The notes under the pieces are model-generated. The model did no database searches. It was given only the letters and a program-made list of their open reading frames with translations, and was not told the DNA's origin. This document shows, piece by piece, positions 7,102-14,003 of a stretch of DNA of 18,895 bases. Numbering within the stretch: position 1 is the stretch's first letter; each line of letters begins with the position of its first letter. Position numbers and translations under genes: made by a program. Source of the stretch: Oligoflexia bacterium. GTDB taxonomy: Bacteria > Bdellovibrionota > UBA1018 > CAIMNF01. The stretch is from assembly GCA_903858975.1 (NCBI GenBank), contig CAIOKW010000058.1, forward strand, positions 1-18,895, in the 5' to 3' direction.

Positions 7102-8185
7102 TATGGACACGAGCATTCTTAAAAAAGATGCCATCACACTACTGAAGCAAATGATCGCAACCCAATCCTTCAGCCGAGAGGAAGGCGCAATCGCAGATAA
7201 GATGGATGTCTTTTTTAAAGACAAAAGCCTCAGTCCCAAGCGCTACCTCAATAACCTTTGGATCAAAAACACTCATTTTGATCCAAGCAAACCTACCATT
7301 CTCTTAAACTCTCACATCGATACCGTGAAGCCTAATTCAGGCTATACGCTAGATCCTTTTAACCCATCAGAGGCAGATGGAAAACTCTTTGGGCTAGGAA
7401 GTAATGATGCTGGAGCATCTGTGGTTGGTCTTTTTTCCGCCTTTCGTTATTTTGCAGATCGAACCGATCTTAAATTTAATCTCATTTTTGCACCGACCGC
7501 TGAAGAAGAAATATCAGGAAAAAATGGGATTGAAGCGCTTCTCCCGCATTTTGCTGAAAACGGAATTCCGAACATTCACTCTGCCTTGGTAGGAGAACCG
7601 ACGGGGATGCAGATGGCTGTGGCTGAAAAGGGCCTGCTGGTATTAGATTGTGTAGCCATGGGCCGCGCAGGCCATGCTGCACGTGATGAGGGCGATAACG
7701 CAATCTACAAGGCCCTCCCCGATATCCATTGGTTTAAAGATTATCGTTTCGATAAAGTTTCACCCCTTTTGGGCCCTAACAAAATGACGGTAACTGTGAT
7801 TCAATCGGGAACCCAACACAACGTTGTACCCCGTGAATGCCATTTTACAGTCGATGTCCGTGTGAATGAACTCTATGATTTTGACTCAGTATTAGAAACG
7901 ATCCGCTCACAGATTAACAGTGAAGTGAAACCGAGAAGCGTTCGCATTAAATCCACTTCAATCGAACTTGATCATCCGCTCGTAAAAGCAGGTACCGAAC
8001 TCGGGCGAACCCATTATGGGTCTCCTACAACCTCGGATAAAGCGCTTATGCCTTTCCCTGCCCTTAAAATCGGTCCTGGAGAATCAGCAAGAAGCCACAC
8101 TGCAGATGAGTTTGTTTATATTCAAGAAATCGAGGAAGGCATTGATCTCTATATCCACCTTCTCTCAAAGGTAATCCTTTCATGA
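7091..8185 (+). CDS. argE: M20-family deacylase, probable N-acyl-citrulline (ArgE-like) hydrolase
   Basis: A zinc-dependent M20 amidohydrolase of 364 residues. Metal and catalytic positions are visible: H75 and D77 in LLNSHIDTV, bridging D106 in GLGSNDAGAS, the Glu pair in APTAEEE (E138-E139), E169 in LVGEPTG, and H336 in GESARSHTADE. In a pathway with an N-acyl-ornithine carbamoyltransferase, the acyl group must be removed from N-acyl-citrulline, so this is the likely role; a classical ArgE would act on N-acetyl-ornithine. DapE or carboxypeptidase G-like roles are possible from the fold alone, but its place between argB and argH argues against them. ATG at 7091 (AGG 7 bases upstream) overlaps argB; ATG at 7103 is an alternative start. 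The stop overlaps argH by 4 bases. Confidence 0.85.
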   Translation: MTNNMDTSILKKDAITLLKQMIATQSFSREEGAIADKMDVFFKDKSLSPKRYLNNLWIKNTHFDPSKPTILLNSHIDTVKPNSGYTLDPFNPSEADGKLFGLGSNDAGASVVGLFSAFRYFADRTDLKFNLIFAPTAEEEISGKNGIEALLPHFAENGIPNIHSALVGEPTGMQMAVAEKGLLVLDCVAMGRAGHAARDEGDNAIYKALPDIHWFKDYRFDKVSPLLGPNKMTVTVIQSGTQHNVVPRECHFTVDVRVNELYDFDSVLETIRSQINSEVKPRSVRIKSTSIELDHPLVKAGTELGRTHYGSPTTSDKALMPFPALKIGPGESARSHTADEFVYIQEIEEGIDLYIHLLSKVILS

Positions 8186-9525
8186 AAAAACTTTGGCAAA
8201 AATCTGAATCATCACTCACATCCGCAATTGAAGCCTTCACAGTCGGGCAAGATAAAATCTGGGACCTCTACCTCGCGCCCTTTGACGTCCTCGGATCGAT
8301 TGCTCATGTAAAGATGCTTTCAAACGTAGGACTCCTATCAAAAGAAGAGGAAGCGACATTAGTTTCAGGTCTTCAAACCATCGCAACAGAAATTGATGCT
8401 GGAAGCTTTGCTCTGGAAGAGGGCGTAGAAGACGTCCATTCACAAGTTGAAATGCTCCTCACTCGTAGACTCGGAGACGTGGGCAAGAAAATTCACATGG
8501 CTCGATCCAGAAACGATCAAGTCCTTTTAGATCTGAAGCTCTACCTGCGTTCAGAGATTGAAAAAACAACTTCAGCCGTTTCTGATTTTTTTGACCTGTT
8601 GACCCAACAAAGCGAACGTTTCAAAAATCACCTGATGCCCGGCTATACGCATCTTCAATTAGCCATGCCCTCTTCCTTTGGCCTTTGGTTTGGAGCCTAT
8701 GCCGAAAGTTTAGTCGATGACCTCGTTACTCTTCAGGCCGCATTTGAAGTCGTGAACAAGAATCCACTGGGTTCAGCTGCAGGATTTGGTTCATCATTTC
8801 CGATTGACCGTACCCTCACCACCAAACTTCTCGGATTTTCTGACTTATCGTACAACGTGGTTTACGCACAAATGGGTCGTGGAAAATCAGAACGTATTGT
8901 CTCAATGGCAATTGCGAATATCGCAGAAACGCTTTCACGAATGTCGATGGACGTGTGCCTCTGTTTACATCAGAATTTTGTCTTTATTAAGTTTCCAGAC
9001 GAGTTAACCACGGGCTCATCCATCATGCCTCACAAGAAGAATCCTGATGTTTTCGAACTCATTCGATCTCGCTGTAATCGCATGAAGGCTCTTCCAAATG
9101 AGATCCTTATGATGACCACCAATCTTCCATCCGGTTATCATCGCGACCTTCAAATTTTGAAGGAGCACCTCTTCCCTGTTTTCAATGAACTTCAAAGCTG
9201 TATTCAAATGGCGACCCTCATGCTGTCCCAAATGAGTGTAAAAGAAGGGCTCCTTGAGGATCCAAAGTATCTTTATCTATTCAGCGTTGAGGAAGTAAAT
9301 CGCCTAGTTCTCAAAGGAGAGACCTTCCGCGATGCTTATCGTAAAGTGGGAGAAGCGATTGAAAGTGGGCATTTTAGCGTCAGCTCTCATGAACTAAAAC
9401 ACACCCATGAAGGTAGCATCGGCAACCTTTCCCTTAACTCCGTCAAAAATCGAATGCAAAAAGTAATGCTTTCATTTGAGTTTGGGCCGATTCAAACCGC
9501 GTACCGTCAACTCCGTAACTCCTAA
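8182..9525 (+). CDS. argH: Argininosuccinate lyase
   Basis: Cleaves argininosuccinate to arginine and fumarate, the last step. The 447-residue protein belongs to the fumarase/aspartase superfamily. It shows EDVHSQVE, HMARSRNDQ, MPGYTHLQLAMP (general-acid/base region with H156), and the signature loop GSSIMPHKKNP (278-288) with the catalytic serine. The loop has His where many ArgH proteins have Gln (MPQKKNP). Length is close to the usual 450-460. It is the final gene of the operon and starts by a 4-base overlap with the deacylase stop. No strong terminator follows; only an AU-rich 7-bp inverted repeat (9525-9545) overlaps its end. Confidence 0.95.
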   Translation: MKKLWQKSESSLTSAIEAFTVGQDKIWDLYLAPFDVLGSIAHVKMLSNVGLLSKEEEATLVSGLQTIATEIDAGSFALEEGVEDVHSQVEMLLTRRLGDVGKKIHMARSRNDQVLLDLKLYLRSEIEKTTSAVSDFFDLLTQQSERFKNHLMPGYTHLQLAMPSSFGLWFGAYAESLVDDLVTLQAAFEVVNKNPLGSAAGFGSSFPIDRTLTTKLLGFSDLSYNVVYAQMGRGKSERIVSMAIANIAETLSRMSMDVCLCLHQNFVFIKFPDELTTGSSIMPHKKNPDVFELIRSRCNRMKALPNEILMMTTNLPSGYHRDLQILKEHLFPVFNELQSCIQMATLMLSQMSVKEGLLEDPKYLYLFSVEEVNRLVLKGETFRDAYRKVGEAIESGHFSVSSHELKHTHEGSIGNLSLNSVKNRMQKVMLSFEFGPIQTAYRQLRNS

Positions 9526-9558
9526 TTCAATGAAACTGATTGAATCTTTAAGCCAAAT

Positions 9559-9588
9559 TTGACAACCCATTCAGATCTCCCCGATAAT
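9559..9588 (+). promoter_or_regulatory. Sigma-70 promoter of the cysteine-rich secreted protein
   Basis: A perfect -35 TTGACA (9559-9564), an 18-base spacer and GATAAT (9583-9588, 5 of 6) lie 30 bases before the ATG at 9618. An AAGGGGA ribosome-binding site (9606-9612) is well spaced. This is the best promoter match in the window and shows that the next gene can be expressed apart from the arginine operon. Confidence 0.7.
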
Positions 9589-9617
9589 AGAGAAAGTAAT
9601 TCAATAAGGGGAAATCT

Positions 9618-10019
9618 ATGAAAATTGTACTTCTTTTAAGTGTCATGCTGGGCATGAATTCATTTGCTCAAAAACAAGATCCTAGGCCGGTTCCGTGCGA
9701 GCCACCGAGCGTTTCGATCGCGTACCCATTCTCGGCGATTAGTGGTAATCCAGCGATGGCAAACCAGTACTCGAAATGTAAAGAGCTCGCGGTTGCCTCC
9801 GGCGACCCTAAGAACTACAAGTGCTGCGTGAAAAAAGTGGAGGCAACCCCTACCCCAAGACCGGTTGCCTGTGACAGCCCAAATGTTCTCATTCCTTTTC
9901 CATTTAGTGCAATCGGGAGTGATCCAAGCCTTGCTAACCAATATGCAAAGTGCAAAGAGCTCGCAGTAGTTTCTGGCGATCCCAAAAACTACAAGTGTTG
10001 CGTGCCTCCACGTAAATAA
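9618..10019 (+). CDS. Secreted protein of two cysteine-rich tandem repeats, family not recognised
   Basis: I do not recognise this 133-residue family. Residues 1-17 look like a Sec signal peptide (MKIVLLLSVMLGMNSFA, cleavage before Gln18). The mature part is two near-identical units: residues 22-71 and 80-129, each running from PRPV-x-C to YKCCV. Cysteines repeat with exact spacing, C27/C54/C69/C70 and C85/C112/C127/C128, offset 58 residues. Each unit shares a (Y/F)PFSAI segment, an ANQY-x-KCKELAV core and SGDPKNYKCCV. The linker (EATPTP) is Pro/Thr-rich. Four cysteines per unit suggest two disulfides each in the periplasm or outside the cell. The gene has its own strong promoter and Shine-Dalgarno site and ends at a hairpin terminator, so it is a monocistronic unit. 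No function can be assigned. Confidence 0.8.
   Translation: MKIVLLLSVMLGMNSFAQKQDPRPVPCEPPSVSIAYPFSAISGNPAMANQYSKCKELAVASGDPKNYKCCVKKVEATPTPRPVACDSPNVLIPFPFSAIGSDPSLANQYAKCKELAVVSGDPKNYKCCVPPRK
9681..10004 (+). repeat. In-gene tandem duplication encoding the two cysteine-rich units
   Basis: Codons 22-71 (9681-9830) and 80-129 (9855-10004) encode two 50-residue units separated by an 8-residue linker. At DNA level the copies differ at many synonymous sites (for example GCGGTTGCCTCC against GCAGTAGTTTCT). The duplication is therefore old, and the protein sequence has been kept by selection. Confidence 0.8.
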
Positions 10020-10039
10020 CTAAGCCGTTAACCAAATGC

Positions 10040-10077
10040 AAAAGGCCCACCCGCAACTCATGCGGATGGGCCTTTTT
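10040..10077. terminator. Bidirectional intrinsic terminator between the secreted protein and znuB
   Basis: A GC-rich stem AAAAGGCCCACCCGCA pairs with TGCGGATGGGCCTTTT around a 5-base loop, with one C-A mismatch on the plus-strand RNA that becomes G-U on the minus-strand RNA. T-rich DNA follows the right arm and A-rich DNA precedes the left arm, so it can stop transcripts from both convergent units. It lies 20 bases past the TAA at 10019 and 12 bases past the znuB stop at 10089. Confidence 0.85.
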
Positions 10078-10088
10078 GTTTTAAGACC

Positions 10089-10907
10089 TTACGCTTTGAA
10101 AGCCTTCGTTACTTGGCGTCCCAAAAGTAATAAAATTGGCATCACCGTGAAACATACCACCACCAACGCACCGGAGGGCATATCCCAACGGATACTGAGT
10201 GCAAGTCCGATCAGTGTAATGATAACCCCAAAAATCCAACCAAAAAGCAGACGACCTGCAAGCGTACTCGCGAAGGGGCGACCCACCAGGGCTGGAACAA
10301 TGAGGACCGCAAAAACCTGAAGCACCCCTGCTAAGTGAACCGAGGAAGTAATCACCAATCCAAAAAGAGCATAGAACAAAAAATCCCAGATCGGATGCGG
10401 AGGATGGTCGTAATTGAAAGAGGCTTCAATGAGTTTTTTTCTAAAAACATAATGAAGAATTCCCACCACTCCATAAATCAGGGCGGTTTTCTTTACATCA
10501 GCCCAAGTCACCCAAAGCACCTCGCCGACCATCAGGTCTTTCATGTGCTCTGCCCCATGAGCCATCTTATCGACCACCAAAATTACGAGCGCTGAGCACA
10601 TCGCATAGGTCACACCAATAATGGCCTCTTGAGGGAACTGCTTTTCCTCCCGACGTGCAATGGCAAAAATCACAGACGCAATCAAGGTAAATGCAAACGC
10701 AATCAGATAACCCTGATTCGAATGATGTTCATACCCCATCAATAGAGCAAGAGTACTACCGAAGGCTGCCACTTGAGCTAATGAGAGATCAACGAAGATT
10801 ACACCCCGAGCGAGAACGTGGAGCCCTAGATAACAGTGGATCCCCACTAAAAGGACACTCACCACAAAGGGAGCTGCCAGAATCGAAATCATTTGCTGAA
10901 AGCTCAT
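10089..10907 (-). CDS. znuB: Zinc/manganese ABC transporter permease, ZnuB-like
   Basis: A 272-residue ABC-3 family integral membrane permease that would move Zn(II) or a similar divalent metal across the inner membrane. It is hydrophobic throughout, with about seven or eight membrane segments. Family landmarks are GLHVLARGVIFVDLSLAQVA near the start (the usual F-x-D-x-S/A-L-x-H/Q-A region) and, towards the C-terminus, VLQVFAVLIVPALVG. Its ATG overlaps the TGA of znuA by 4 bases, and a perfect AGGAGGT site precedes it by 6 bases. It is the last gene of the minus-strand operon. No ATP-binding subunit (ZnuC) gene is next to it or anywhere else in the window, which is unusual for such a locus. 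Confidence 0.88.
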   Translation of the reverse strand: MSFQQMISILAAPFVVSVLLVGIHCYLGLHVLARGVIFVDLSLAQVAAFGSTLALLMGYEHHSNQGYLIAFAFTLIASVIFAIARREEKQFPQEAIIGVTYAMCSALVILVVDKMAHGAEHMKDLMVGEVLWVTWADVKKTALIYGVVGILHYVFRKKLIEASFNYDHPPHPIWDFLFYALFGLVITSSVHLAGVLQVFAVLIVPALVGRPFASTLAGRLLFGWIFGVIITLIGLALSIRWDMPSGALVVVCFTVMPILLLLGRQVTKAFKA

Positions 10908-11827
10908 TTCTTACCTCCTGCAAAGTTTTCTAAAGTCATGACAAGACTCTCATAGAGATCATCGAGAGATTGTATCTTTTCCTCGCCCTCAACCGAAACC
11001 GGAACCAACGCAACTTTCACCGATGGATTGAGCTCCCTTAACTTATTGGCTACATTGGGGTTAAAGAAGTTTTCAATTAAAACCACATTTACATTTTTTG
11101 CTTTCATAACACCCATAACTTCAGCCAGGTGATTGACTGAGGGTTCAATACCGGGCTTTGGCTCGAGCACCGTAAGGAGCTTAATCCCCATCGACTGCAA
11201 GAAATAATCGAGCGTCTTGTGGTAAGTCACGACACTCTTTAGTCCAGACTTCTCAATCCTCTTCTGCCATTCAGATGCTTTTTTTCTTAATCGATCCGCT
11301 ACCTCTTTCCCATTTTTTTCGTACTGAACCGCATTCGCTGGATCCAACTCAGAAAACTTATCCGCGAGTAACTTTGCTGCATCTGCCATCCTGCGAGGGT
11401 CAAGCGTCACATGCGGATTACCTTCAGGGTGTACATCCCCTTCACTACGCGAAAGGGCTGCGCCCTCCGGAATCTCCAAGGGATTTAACTTGGGACCCAC
11501 AGCCAGATAGCCGCTCGATCCGATTCGAACTTTTGGATTTCTCGCCCCTGAAATCACATTATTGAGCCAAGCGTCCTCAAGCCCCAGCCCAATACAAACC
11601 ACTAAATCAGCATGAGAAACTTTTGCCATGAAAGAAGGCTTCGCGTCTACGAAGTGAGGATCCTGAGTGCCTCGAGCAATACTCTCAACAGTGGCCAGAT
11701 CTTTTCCCACCATCTGGGCAAGATTCCGAAGATCCGTCACACTCGTAATGACATTTAGCTTTGCCTGGGCTTGCACTGAAAATAGAGTGACCCACATTAC
11801 TATTGATAACTTCGTCATTTTTTTCAT
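10904..11827 (-). CDS. znuA: Periplasmic zinc-binding protein, ZnuA-like
   Basis: A 307-residue cluster A-I metal-binding protein that captures Zn(II) in the periplasm for ZnuB. Residues 1-22 form a signal peptide (MKKMTKLSIVMWVTLFSVQA then QA). Probable ligands are H58 (DPHF), H139 (GNPHVTLDP), H203 (TYHKTLDYF) and an acidic residue near D289/D290. His rather than Glu at the third position favours zinc over manganese. The His-rich loop seen in many ZnuA proteins is missing; only HPEGNPH is found there. Start choice: the ATG at 11827 has AAAGGA just upstream and gives a clean signal peptide. An in-frame ATG at 11851, touching the barrel gene stop (TAATG), would add 8 charged residues. Preceded by the barrel gene, followed by znuB with a 4-base overlap. 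Confidence 0.88.
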   Translation of the reverse strand: MKKMTKLSIVMWVTLFSVQAQAKLNVITSVTDLRNLAQMVGKDLATVESIARGTQDPHFVDAKPSFMAKVSHADLVVCIGLGLEDAWLNNVISGARNPKVRIGSSGYLAVGPKLNPLEIPEGAALSRSEGDVHPEGNPHVTLDPRRMADAAKLLADKFSELDPANAVQYEKNGKEVADRLRKKASEWQKRIEKSGLKSVVTYHKTLDYFLQSMGIKLLTVLEPKPGIEPSVNHLAEVMGVMKAKNVNVVLIENFFNPNVANKLRELNPSVKVALVPVSVEGEEKIQSLDDLYESLVMTLENFAGGKK

Positions 11828-11850
11828 AAATTCCTTTATTTCTTTACACA

Positions 11851-12819
11851 TTAATATTCATGAGCTGGATGAAAGCCTATGGTGAAATTCATTTGCGCGA
11901 TGACCCTATTTTCAGATGCCAAAGCGCCTCCCAAACTTCGATCAAATTGCAATCTCATCACTGAAAACTCACTCGGCGCATATCCCAAGAGAACTCCATG
12001 ACGAATGCGTTTGTTTGAGATCAAATCATCAAATCGATATTGAGCATAAGTCTTCGGAAGAAACTCATATTGGCCGTACACATCAAATCCCTGAGTCGGG
12101 GTGCCATCTAATGTAGGCGCGGTCGTGAACCCATCCAGCGCTCCACTCATCCATTCTCCTGCCAAATTAAATCGGCGCCCCTGTCCACGGTCGGTTGGCC
12201 GATGCTTAAACGTAATATCCAATCCATAGGCCCATTTTGTGAGCCCACTAACTCCTAATTCAAGCGTTGAAGACTCACTCAAATCAAAAAGAGATCGAAA
12301 ATGAGCCAAAGATCGAAAATTCTCAAAACCTTGAAGATAAATCTCTGAAAAAAATGAGGTCGGAAGTAATACCGATGCGGATACCCCCGGCGAATTGAGT
12401 CCATCACCGAGCAAGGCCGTACTCATTAGAGGCGCATCAATAAACGGATAGGCATGGGTGTGAAGCTGATTTTGTTTTCCAAAAGCCCCATAAAACTTAC
12501 CGGCACGGATCGTAACACTCGGAAGCGTGGTGGTATCCACATAGACTTCTTCAGGAGTGATGCCGTACTGACCAGATGAATCTTGCGATACTGAAAAAAT
12601 CATGTTGGCGGTAAAATATGGATCGACGTCTGACTTGAGACTAAATTCAGCCTCACGAAACCGAAACCCATCCGAAGCATGGGCTGATCCCTTTTCAGCT
12701 TCGATAATGAAATTTGCACCGATATCAGGATTCATTGCTTTTGAAGTGCCCTCTGCGCGAGCAAAAACGCACGAATACCCAAGAAACGTGATGAACCCAA
12801 GAAGGAGAAGCTTTTCCAT
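11851..12819 (-). CDS. Predicted outer-membrane beta-barrel protein of the zinc operon
   Basis: A 322-residue protein with a signal peptide (MEKLLLLGFITFLGYSCVFA, cut near ARA). The body has alternating hydrophobic/polar strands, for example FRFREAEFSLKSDVDPYF, VTIRAGKFYGAFG and GFDVYGQYEFLPKTYAQYRF, typical of porin-like barrels with aromatic girdles. The C-terminus reads NFTIGFHPAHEY, so the usual terminal-Phe strand is followed by a short His-containing tail. It is the first gene of an operon with znuA and znuB, and a palindromic operator lies 29 bases upstream. I infer a zinc-responsive outer-membrane channel or zinc-capture protein; I cannot name the family. No classical Shine-Dalgarno precedes the ATG, and an in-frame TAG two codons upstream excludes a longer start. 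Confidence 0.75.
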   Translation of the reverse strand: MEKLLLLGFITFLGYSCVFARAEGTSKAMNPDIGANFIIEAEKGSAHASDGFRFREAEFSLKSDVDPYFTANMIFSVSQDSSGQYGITPEEVYVDTTTLPSVTIRAGKFYGAFGKQNQLHTHAYPFIDAPLMSTALLGDGLNSPGVSASVLLPTSFFSEIYLQGFENFRSLAHFRSLFDLSESSTLELGVSGLTKWAYGLDITFKHRPTDRGQGRRFNLAGEWMSGALDGFTTAPTLDGTPTQGFDVYGQYEFLPKTYAQYRFDDLISNKRIRHGVLLGYAPSEFSVMRLQFDRSLGGALASENRVIAQMNFTIGFHPAHEY

Positions 12820-12825
12820 TCGCTA

Positions 12826-12854
12826 AAAATATCAGAAACCCATTTTTTTGCAAA
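12826..12854 (-). promoter_or_regulatory. Possible promoter of the barrel-znuA-znuB operon
   Basis: On the minus strand TTTGCA (12854-12849), 17 bases, then TATTTT (12831-12826). The -35 element lies inside the palindromic operator, so a bound repressor would block it. The -10 hexamer ends 6 bases before the ATG at 12819, which predicts a transcript beginning at or next to the start codon. Each hexamer matches 4 of 6 consensus bases. Confidence 0.4.
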
Positions 12855-12863
12855 TCATTTGCA
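12849..12863. promoter_or_regulatory. Perfect 7-1-7 palindrome, probable Zur/Fur-family operator
   Basis: TGCAAATCATTTGCA is a perfect inverted repeat with 7-base arms around a single central C (12856). The 7-1-7 geometry is that described for Fur-family boxes, and it sits between a Fur-family regulator gene and a zinc-uptake operon. It lies 35 bases before the regulator ATG and 29 bases before the barrel ATG, so one site could control both. Confidence 0.7.
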
Positions 12864-12886
12864 TTTATTTTTGAATCCAAACCCGG

Positions 12887-12892
12887 TACACT
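12887..12892 (+). promoter_or_regulatory. Possible -10 element of the Fur-family regulator gene
   Basis: TACACT (4 of 6 matches to TATAAT) ends 6 bases before the ATG at 12899. No clear -35 is seen at 16-18 bases. With no ribosome-binding site before the ATG, a leaderless transcript is possible. Confidence 0.3.
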
Positions 12893-12898
12893 TGTCCC

Positions 12899-13351
12899 AT
12901 GAAAGGTCATGACCACGCACACCACAAAGAAGATCTAGCCGAACGCCTCAAACAGGCTCATCTTTCAATCACCCCATCTCGCCTTGCAATTCTAGAGCTC
13001 CTACATGAGTCCCATCGAGTGTGGTCGATTGAACAGCTGATCGAAGCCTTGAAGCGAAGACCGAAAGCCCTGAAGGGCTCCTTGGTCTTCACCACGATCT
13101 ATCGCTGCCTTTTGAAACTCGAGGAAGCCAAGATGGTCAGACGTGTCGATTTTGGAGATGGAGTCAGTCGTTTCGAATTCGATACAGGTGAAGGCCACCA
13201 TCACCATCACATTGTTTGCACCCAATGCAATGCCATTGAAGCACTCGAAGACTGTCATATTAAAGAAATTGAAAAGAACGTCAAAAAACTTGGTTATCAA
13301 AATATTTCTCATCGAATGGAGTTTTTTGGACTTTGTAAAGGATGCTCATAA
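12899..13351 (+). CDS. zur: Fur-family metalloregulator, probable zinc uptake regulator Zur
   Basis: A 150-residue Fur-family repressor. The N-terminal half is a winged helix (ITPSRLAILELLHE... SLVFTTIYRCLLKLEEAKMVRR). The hinge and dimerisation half has FGDGVSRFEF, a run of five His (H100-H104), and the structural zinc cysteines C107-x2-C110 and C146-x2-C149. The N-terminus is also His-rich (HDHAHHK). Divergent orientation from the barrel-znuA-znuB operon, with a shared palindrome, makes zinc the most likely signal. Fur, Mur or PerR identity cannot be excluded by motif alone. No Shine-Dalgarno precedes the ATG (CTTGTCCC). The stop codon lies 3 bases before the likely start of the HIT gene. 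Confidence 0.85.
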   Translation: MKGHDHAHHKEDLAERLKQAHLSITPSRLAILELLHESHRVWSIEQLIEALKRRPKALKGSLVFTTIYRCLLKLEEAKMVRRVDFGDGVSRFEFDTGEGHHHHHIVCTQCNAIEALEDCHIKEIEKNVKKLGYQNISHRMEFFGLCKGCS

Positions 13352-13353
13352 AA

Positions 13354-13752
13354 ATGGAATCTCACTTCACCCCTTACATCTCAGGTGAAAAGCAGGAATT
13401 AATCATCGCTGAAAATCAAAACTTTCTCGCCATCATCGAGGAACGCCCGCTCGCACTCGGTCACTGTGTCGTGCTTCCGAAAATGGCTACTGACTCTTGG
13501 AATGATCTTTCAGATCAAAGCTTAAGTGAGCTGATGATCTTTGCTAAGAAAATTAGCCATGCCATCAAAGAAGCCATTCCCTGTAAAAAAGTGGGGCTCG
13601 CTGCAATTGGACTTCAAGTGAGGCATGCGCACCTCCACTTGGTTCCTATTTCAAGTGCGGACGATCTTAACTTTACCCGCATAAAGCTTCAGCCCAAACT
13701 CGAGGACCTCATCAAAATTGCTGAACAAATCAAAGCTAAAATAATTGGTTAA
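13354..13752 (+). CDS. HIT-family nucleotide hydrolase/transferase
   Basis: A 132-residue histidine-triad protein. The motif HAHLHLV (91-97) fits H-x-H-x-H-x-x, with H93 the expected nucleophile that takes the nucleotidyl group. The upstream strands (NFLAIIEERPLALGHCVVLPK) match the HIT fold. Members hydrolyse dinucleoside polyphosphates or nucleoside phosphoramidates; the exact substrate is not evident. Start choice: ATG at 13354 has AAAGGA 11 bases upstream, while the in-frame ATG at 13342 directly abuts that site and overlaps the regulator gene. It is probably cotranscribed with the Zur-like gene. Neither a terminator nor a plausible metal link is visible after it. Confidence 0.83.
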   Translation: MESHFTPYISGEKQELIIAENQNFLAIIEERPLALGHCVVLPKMATDSWNDLSDQSLSELMIFAKKISHAIKEAIPCKKVGLAAIGLQVRHAHLHLVPISSADDLNFTRIKLQPKLEDLIKIAEQIKAKIIG

Positions 13753-13760
13753 ACAGCTGA

Positions 13761-14003
13761 GAAAATGGTGGAACCCACCCTAAGCTAGTCGAACACCCCG
13801 TAGTTGTCAAAAGATCACACTCGGTTCAATGGAAACGGGAGGAATACAACCTCGATCAGAAGAAGCTCGCAACTCTTCGGGCATTACATGGGTGGACAAT
13901 CGAAAAGATGGCCAAGCATTACTGCGTGAGCCGGACGACGATTAAAACCTGCCTCTATGGATTAGACCGTAGTGGCAAAAAGAAGGGTGTTCGAAATGGA
14001 TAA
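13761..14003 (+). pseudogene. Remnant of a small helix-turn-helix gene lacking a start codon
   Basis: An open frame of 80 codons with no ATG, GTG or TTG before its conserved-looking part. Its second half reads WTIEKMAKHYCVSRTTIKT, a convincing helix-turn-helix with V-S-R-T-T-I as the recognition-helix start, followed by a basic tail (SGKKKGVRNG). GGGAGG (13837-13842) lies just before the frame's LDQKKLATLRALHG segment, but no start codon follows it. The last 8 bases overlap the start of the next small gene, as in a working operon. I infer a gene that lost its 5' end, perhaps at an integration border. A non-standard start is the alternative. Confidence 0.4.

Noticed and set aside
9525..9545. 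ATTCAAT/ATTGAAT inverted repeat as a terminator after argH
   Set aside because: The stem is short and AU-only with no U tract; it would be too weak to stop transcription reliably.
13342..13353. Upstream ATG for the HIT gene
   Set aside because: The AAAGG site directly abuts this ATG, leaving no spacing; ATG at 13354 is better placed.
13753..13830. tRNA gene or att core after the HIT gene as an integration site
   Set aside because: No cloverleaf or T-loop sequence can be built here, and the other element end is not in the window for comparison.
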